The notes below the pieces were generated by a model that did no database searches, was not told the origin of the DNA, and worked only from the letters and a program-made list of their open reading frames with translations. The translations under genes were made by a program, and so were the position numbers. DNA of 38,950 nucleotides from an uncultured Peptococcaceae bacterium (GTDB lineage: Bacteria > Bacillota > Peptococcia > Peptococcales > Peptococcaceae), in assembly GCA_949743265.1 (NCBI GenBank), contig CATJSX010000040.1:1-38950 (forward strand), given 5' to 3'. Positions 34,868 to 38,950 of this stretch are shown piece by piece (position 1 is the first letter of the stretch; each line of letters begins with the position of its first letter).

Positions 34868-36316
34868 TCATTGGAATAAAAATTGTACATATGGTATGCC
34901 AAACGCGCAGGAAATTATAAATGATGATAAAACGACCAAAAATCCGTAGCGATAGATATCTTTGGCATGCACCCATTCGGAGTTGCCATGCAAAAGCGCT
35001 GCCATTGGTGAAGCAGCTGGCGTTAACAAAGCAAAATGACAAGTATAGACCAATAAACTAGTCATTGCTAACGGCGAAATATCTAATTGCAATGCAAAAG
35101 GATAAAACACAGGCAACAGGATAGCGCCAACGATATTATTAACGGCAAACTGTGTTAAAATAACGGCAGATGCTATGGCGATCACTAAAAATAGAAAAGG
35201 GGTTTTGCCTTCAAAAAACGGGCTTAATAATTTCACCAGAAAAGCAGTAATGCCAGCCTTATCAGAGCCAATCGCGCTGGCCAAAGGCATCGTCGTTGCT
35301 GTAATAAACAACACGTCCCATTGCATTCCCCGTGAAGCCACCAGTTTAAAATTCATCAAGGGTTCGCCTTCTACTTTCAAACAACACATTATTGCAATGA
35401 TAATAGCTGCTGCACCCGAGGCTTCAATTTTTTTCAAAATTACGGCTAAAAACGTCTGTGCAGGCAGAATACTAGGCAAGAGAAGTACAACAATCAAAGC
35501 AAACATGAAACCAATGACGAATTTTTGCCGCTTGGTTAATCGCAAATTTGTGTTTTTAAAAGAATCTTCGTTTAAATCACGTAGTTTACTGACATCTATT
35601 CGAAAAATGAATTTGCCGATAATGACAAAAGCAGCGATACATAAAATGCCCATAGGAATTGTAAAACATAAATAGGTTAAATAATCTACCGTCAAACCAG
35701 ACATATCCTGCAAAACGCCGAAAACTAAAATTCCCACTGGCTTGAAAGGAAAGACTGCTAGACCAAAAGTTCCTACAATAACAACGCCGATGACCATAAA
35801 GGAAGCAAAGGGATCATACGGTTTATAGCCTACTTGTTGACAAATACCGTATAAAATAGACCAACAAATGATAATAGTCGGTATGGTACTGGTAATCGCT
35901 GATAATAAAAATACCGTACACATAAAGATAAAAATAAAGGTCCACGGTTTACCTAAAACCCATTTTCGGGAGATAAAGTAAATAGAGATAAAACTGCTAA
36001 CTCCAGATTGTTCTACAATAGCCGCCATCATAATCATAAAAAAGATTAACAACAGCGTTGTACTGCCCCATCCGCCAGCAAAAGCCTCTTTAAGCGATAG
36101 AGCGTTGACTAACACCAATCCCATCAAACCAGCGATACTGGGCCAGATCAAACCAATGAAACACCAGCCGAATAAACAACCTAAAAAAATCCCTAAAACA
36201 TCCATGACGGCATCAGTTAACGGTTCTACTGCCGGTAAACGCCCTACGCCAATCATAATGGCTAAACAGATCAGTGCTTTCAAATAGTACATCACATCAT
36301 TTTTTGTTTGAGCCAT
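34868..36316 (-). CDS. SLC13/DASS-family anion:Na+ symporter-like permease
   Basis: A 482-residue inner-membrane protein with about twelve segments. It shows DASS landmarks: STIPTIIICWSIL in the first half, and AVNNIVGAILLPVFYP and LLTPAASPMAALLHGN in the second, near the family's SNT and TPxANPxxAxxxG type motifs. The family carries succinate, malate, citrate, tartrate, sulfonates or sulfate; specificity is not readable here. ATG 36316 follows AAGGGGAAT. It is 117 bases downstream of the flavoprotein gene on the same strand and so likely imports the substrate that enzyme reduces. Confidence 0.8.
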   Translation of the reverse strand: MAQTKNDVMYYLKALICLAIMIGVGRLPAVEPLTDAVMDVLGIFLGCLFGWCFIGLIWPSIAGLMGLVLVNALSLKEAFAGGWGSTTLLLIFFMIMMAAIVEQSGVSSFISIYFISRKWVLGKPWTFIFIFMCTVFLLSAITSTIPTIIICWSILYGICQQVGYKPYDPFASFMVIGVVIVGTFGLAVFPFKPVGILVFGVLQDMSGLTVDYLTYLCFTIPMGILCIAAFVIIGKFIFRIDVSKLRDLNEDSFKNTNLRLTKRQKFVIGFMFALIVVLLLPSILPAQTFLAVILKKIEASGAAAIIIAIMCCLKVEGEPLMNFKLVASRGMQWDVLFITATTMPLASAIGSDKAGITAFLVKLLSPFFEGKTPFLFLVIAIASAVILTQFAVNNIVGAILLPVFYPFALQLDISPLAMTSLLVYTCHFALLTPAASPMAALLHGNSEWVHAKDIYRYGFLVVLSSFIISCAFGIPYVQFLFQ

Positions 36317-36433
36317 AGTAAATTCCCCTTTCAGATTTTAAAGAAACCATATTGGCAGGCAGTTTTTTTCAAAGATGAATATCATGTCTTCCGATATGGT
36401 CGTGACGGATGATTGATTTTTTAATAAGGAATC

Positions 36434-38115
36434 TTATCTGTGTTTATCACGAAAAGCAACTTTGATGGTATCGTTGTCTTTTTCGATGGTTTGGAATTTA
36501 TTATTGTACAAGGGATTCGTATAGGTGTAATCAGTTCTGTTATGACATTTGCCCCGCGTTTCTTTTCTGCCTTCAGCAGAAATTGCCGATGCTTCTGCAA
36601 CATCTAACATATCCAATACTTCTAAACAGCGCATCAATTCATGGGCATTTTCCGCTTTTAATTGTTCATGAGCATATTTTTTTAAGTCGCTAATATATTT
36701 AATTCCCGATTTTAACAATGTTTCTGAACGGACTTCTGTTCCGACATATTTATTCATAATTTGTTGCATGGTAGAATTGGCTTCTTTCCAATGAGCCCCT
36801 GTTTGACGTTCCATAATGGCGCTATAAAGTGTAAGTGTTTCTTGAATCATCGGATGATTGCGCACGTCGTATTCTTCTATCGTTTGAATATAACGATAAG
36901 CGCTTTCGGCATCAATGTGACCGAAAACAGCAGCACTGCTAATGTCTCCGCGCACATTTCCTGTAATATTGCCTGCAGCGAAAAGCCCTTTGACTGTCGT
37001 CATGCCATCAATATCAATATCTAATCCTCTAGCGGTATAGTTATACTCATAAGTGCCAAATTCAACCATATGTTTTTTTAAATCAATATGATACTGTTCC
37101 ATATAGTCAATCAGTGAGGTGTCGCCTTCTGAAACGAACGATTTAAACATATGCGCTAAATCTTCTTCGCTAGTTTCAGAACAATTCATAAATACTGGTC
37201 CTGTACCGTCCTGCATTTTTCACGAAAGACAGTTTGCCAAATATCAGCTGTTACATCGCCTAATTCGCGAGTGGGTTTGGTCACGAAAGGACCTACAGGT
37301 TTGCCGTAATAATCTGTCAGTACGCCAATCCATGTAGCTTTACCACAACGTTGAAACATACTTGGTCCAGCATGAACGTAAGGAATATCCAGATTGACTA
37401 AACGAGCGCCAGCGCGGAAGCCCATAGCAATGCCACTTCCTGTATCAGCAGGACAGTTGCTGGCATTAAAAGGATAGGCTGGATTCATACCGGGATAAAT
37501 ACGCACGCTGTGGCCGGTGCAAACTAAGACGGCTTTGGCTTGAAAGACTACTAATTCGGGCTCATCGTTGGCGATATTGACGCCAATTGCACCGACAACT
37601 CTGCCAGTATCGTCAGTCAGCAACTCATTTACCGTCGTTTTGTTCAGAATACGACAACCATTTTTTAACGCTTGCTTTGTTAACAAAGGTTTTTGGTCAT
37701 GACCATCGTATTTCAAATGATATCGTCTGCGTCCCGGCATAGAATGACCTTCAAAATTCCATTTGCCAGTAGGGCGCATGTTAATTCCGTAGCTTTCCCA
37801 TAATTCAATAACTTCTTGCGAACGTTTCATCATTAAACTTAATAAATCTTTATCTTGCCATGGCCCTACTAGTGTTTCACTAATCTCACGCAGAATTTCT
37901 TCAAAATCATCGCCATGGTATTCCGGGATGTAACAAATAAAATGGTCGTTTCCAGTGGCGCCAGAACCAGAGCGGCGTGTATCGGCTTTTTCTGCTACAA
38001 CGACGTCCATGCCTAAAGCAGAGCCCGTTATTGCTGCTTGCATACCAGCTATACCTCCGCCAACAATTAAAAAATCACATTTTATAATATCCTCTCTCAT
38101 TTTCATCGTCATCAT
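36434..38115 (-). pseudogene. AprA/fumarate-reductase-like FAD flavoprotein, split by a one-base frameshift
   Basis: Two overlapping frames (37186-38115 and 36434-37216) are the halves of one flavoprotein of about 560 residues. The first half has the FAD-binding FLIVGGGIAGMQAA and EKADTRRSGSGATGND; the second has VKGLFAAGNITG followed by SSAAVFGHIDAE, the C-terminal FAD-contact region of the AprA/SdhA/FrdA superfamily. The break is at a run of five A (minus strand, 37216-37220): reading ...REK then out of frame; a sixth A would restore ...REKMQDGTGPV. It may be a recent mutation, an assembly error, or rarely -1 slippage on the A run. The start follows AAGGAGGAATAA and abuts the ferredoxin stop. 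No signal peptide or FMN-binding domain is seen, so it is cytoplasmic and its partner is the adjacent ferredoxin, as in AprBA. Substrate unknown. Confidence 0.85.
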
Positions 38116-38349
38116 TTATTCCTCCTTTGTTTTGGTTGGCACATCAACATGAAGCATCATATGTGATAACGGATAACGCATCGTGATGGCTTGCTTTGGA
38201 CAATCAATAGCACAAGCGCGGCAGTGCCAGCATTCATCTGGATACTTGACAATGATACGTTTCTGTTCAACCTTGATAACGTCTAAAGGACAAATTTGAG
38301 CACATAGCCCACATTTTACACATTTTTCTTCGCTGATAATTGGCGGCAT
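38116..38349 (-). CDS. Two-cluster 4Fe-4S ferredoxin, AprB-like partner of the flavoprotein
   Basis: A 77-residue ferredoxin with CVKCGLCAQICPLDVI and CWHCRACAIDCPKQAI, which bind two [4Fe-4S] clusters. It resembles the ferredoxin domain of AprB but lacks AprB's C-terminal tail. ATG 38349 follows AAGGGGGAA. It is first in the operon, and its stop codon is immediately followed by the flavoprotein start, so the two form an electron-transfer pair. Electrons would go from a cytoplasmic donor through the clusters to FAD. Confidence 0.9.
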   Translation of the reverse strand: MPPIISEEKCVKCGLCAQICPLDVIKVEQKRIIVKYPDECWHCRACAIDCPKQAITMRYPLSHMMLHVDVPTKTKEE

Positions 38350-38393
38350 AAGATATTCCCCCTTAAAAAATTTAAGATATAGTTATTTATCCA

Positions 38394-38405
38394 TAATGTA
38401 CATTA
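38394..38405. promoter_or_regulatory. Palindromic operator candidate before the ferredoxin/flavoprotein operon
   Basis: A perfect 12-base palindrome, TAATGTACATTA, lies about 45 bases before the ferredoxin start and just downstream of a -10-like TATACT (38423-38428, minus strand). This is a repressor-like position. Confidence 0.4.
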
Positions 38406-38422
38406 AGATATTTTATGAACAA

Positions 38423-38701
38423 AGTATAACATAGATTGTTTTAAGATAAAAATACTAATTAGTCTTATTTATTATAGGAACAGCCTATAATATTTTTCTC
38501 GTATCATCTTTTTTGAGTATTTATGCGTTAAAAATTCATTTAGCGTTTGGTTGCAAAAAACGCTTATTCAGTGATGAGAAATATGAATATAATAATTTCT
38601 TTGTTTAAAAGTTGCAGCGCTTAGATTTTTTGATAACCTGATAATTTTTACTGATTACTGTACATAGAATGTCTATAGATATGTCTATAATGTTTACCTC
38701 A
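38423..38701. other. Intergenic region: -10 element, inverted repeat, no gene
   Basis: On the minus strand TATACT (38423-38428) is a likely -10 for the ferredoxin operon, with only a weak -35. Further upstream are ACTAATTAGT (38454-38463) and a 9-bp inverted repeat TATTATAGG-AACAG-CCTATAATA (38470-38492). Near 38670 ATGTCTATA occurs twice in direct orientation. No coding sequence was found. Confidence 0.4.
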
Positions 38702-38748
38702 AATCAAAAAGAGTGCCAGTAGAATATCTACTGGCACTCTTTTTGATT
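38702..38748 (-). terminator. Strong terminator after the NifU-like gene
   Basis: A perfect 22-bp stem (38702-38723 with 38727-38748) and a 3-base loop, containing GAGTGCCAGTAGA, with A/T runs at both outer ends. It can act on both strands; the gene it most likely ends is the leftward NifU-like one, 100 bases away. Confidence 0.85.
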
Positions 38749-38847
38749 CAATAGTTTATTTGATAAATAGTTTTTTAAGGTTTTAACATCTTTGCTTTCT
38801 TCTAAAGAAACGCTTTGCAGTTTGTTGGTGTTATTTAATGATTTTTA

Positions 38848-38950
38848 CTAGTCTTCGTCGCTAGTAACGACGCCATTACGGTAGTTTTCAATAGCTTTTT
38901 TTAAAGCGGCAATACCCACCAATGAACAATGCATTTTCTTTTCTGGCAAA
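38848..38950 (-). CDS. NifU/IscU-like Fe-S cluster scaffold (C-terminal end, cut by window edge)
   Basis: Only the last 33 residues are in the window. They read LPEKKMHCSLVGIAALKKAI and then a short tail ending TSDED. The KxHCS followed by ALKKAIENYR matches the end of the NifU N-terminal/IscU fold, where this Cys is the third cluster ligand. Such scaffolds build Fe-S clusters, which fits the many Fe-S proteins here. Whether it belongs to a nifS-nifU or suf-type operon cannot be seen. Confidence 0.75.
   Translation of the reverse strand, partial: LPEKKMHCSLVGIAALKKAIENYRNGVVTSDED

Noticed and set aside
38756-38847. Protein-like frame downstream of the NifU-like stop
   Set aside because: It is a short minus-strand stretch without a start codon or ribosome binding site, and ends in the terminator.
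1-38950. CRISPR arrays, tRNA or rRNA genes, insertion sequences and prophage genes
   Set aside because: No regularly spaced repeats, cloverleaf sequences, transposase or integrase frames were seen by eye.

Overview
The window reads as chromosomal DNA of a low-G+C, anaerobic Firmicute. The gene order rimP-nusA-rnpM-ylxQ-infB-rbfA-nrnA-truB-ribF-rpsO, strong AGGAGG-type ribosome binding sites and frequent TTG/GTG starts fit that phylum. The Tat-exported [FeFe] hydrogenase with a Hyb-type membrane module, the HdrABC-Flx complex and the several LysR/anion-transporter cassettes suggest Negativicutes or a relative, but no rRNA is present and the placement is an inference.

Layout. (1) 1-2775, minus strand: a copper operon, copA followed by csoR (cut by the window edge), under a consensus promoter with a CsoR-type operator. 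(2) 2887-8847, plus strand: a YhgE/Pip membrane protein, a MATE exporter, a nitroreductase and a CadC-type metal sensor without a cadA neighbour. (3) 9149-12804, plus strand: a hydrogenase operon of a Tat-signal [FeFe] catalytic subunit, a HybA-like ferredoxin and a HybB/NrfD-like quinone-interacting membrane subunit. (4) 13433-21897, minus strand: rpsO on its own promoter and the long translation/transcription operon from rimP to ribF, which has a leader hairpin. (5) 21916-29465, minus strand: a MarR regulator with unusual Cys-rich and His-rich tails, and the seven-gene hdrCBA-flxDCBA operon, predicted to bifurcate electrons between NADH, ferredoxin and a disulfide or similar acceptor. (6) 30078-33490: an SLC13-like permease plus an amidohydrolase-fold protein lacking most metal ligands, divergent from a LysR gene. 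(7) 33837-38349, minus strand: a small ferredoxin, an AprA/fumarate-reductase-like flavoprotein broken by a one-base frameshift, a second SLC13-like permease and a second LysR gene. (8) 38848-38950: the C-terminal end of a NifU/IscU-like Fe-S scaffold.

Together the accessory genes describe redox handling in an anaerobe: an exported hydrogenase tied to the quinone pool, a cytoplasmic NADH/ferredoxin/Hdr electron hub, and two permease-plus-enzyme cassettes that look like uptake and conversion of organic acids. The least described parts are the [FeFe]-HybAB hybrid, the metal-poor amidohydrolase cassette, the ferredoxin/flavoprotein/permease cassette, and a possible internal start that would release a CopZ-like chaperone from the copA reading frame.
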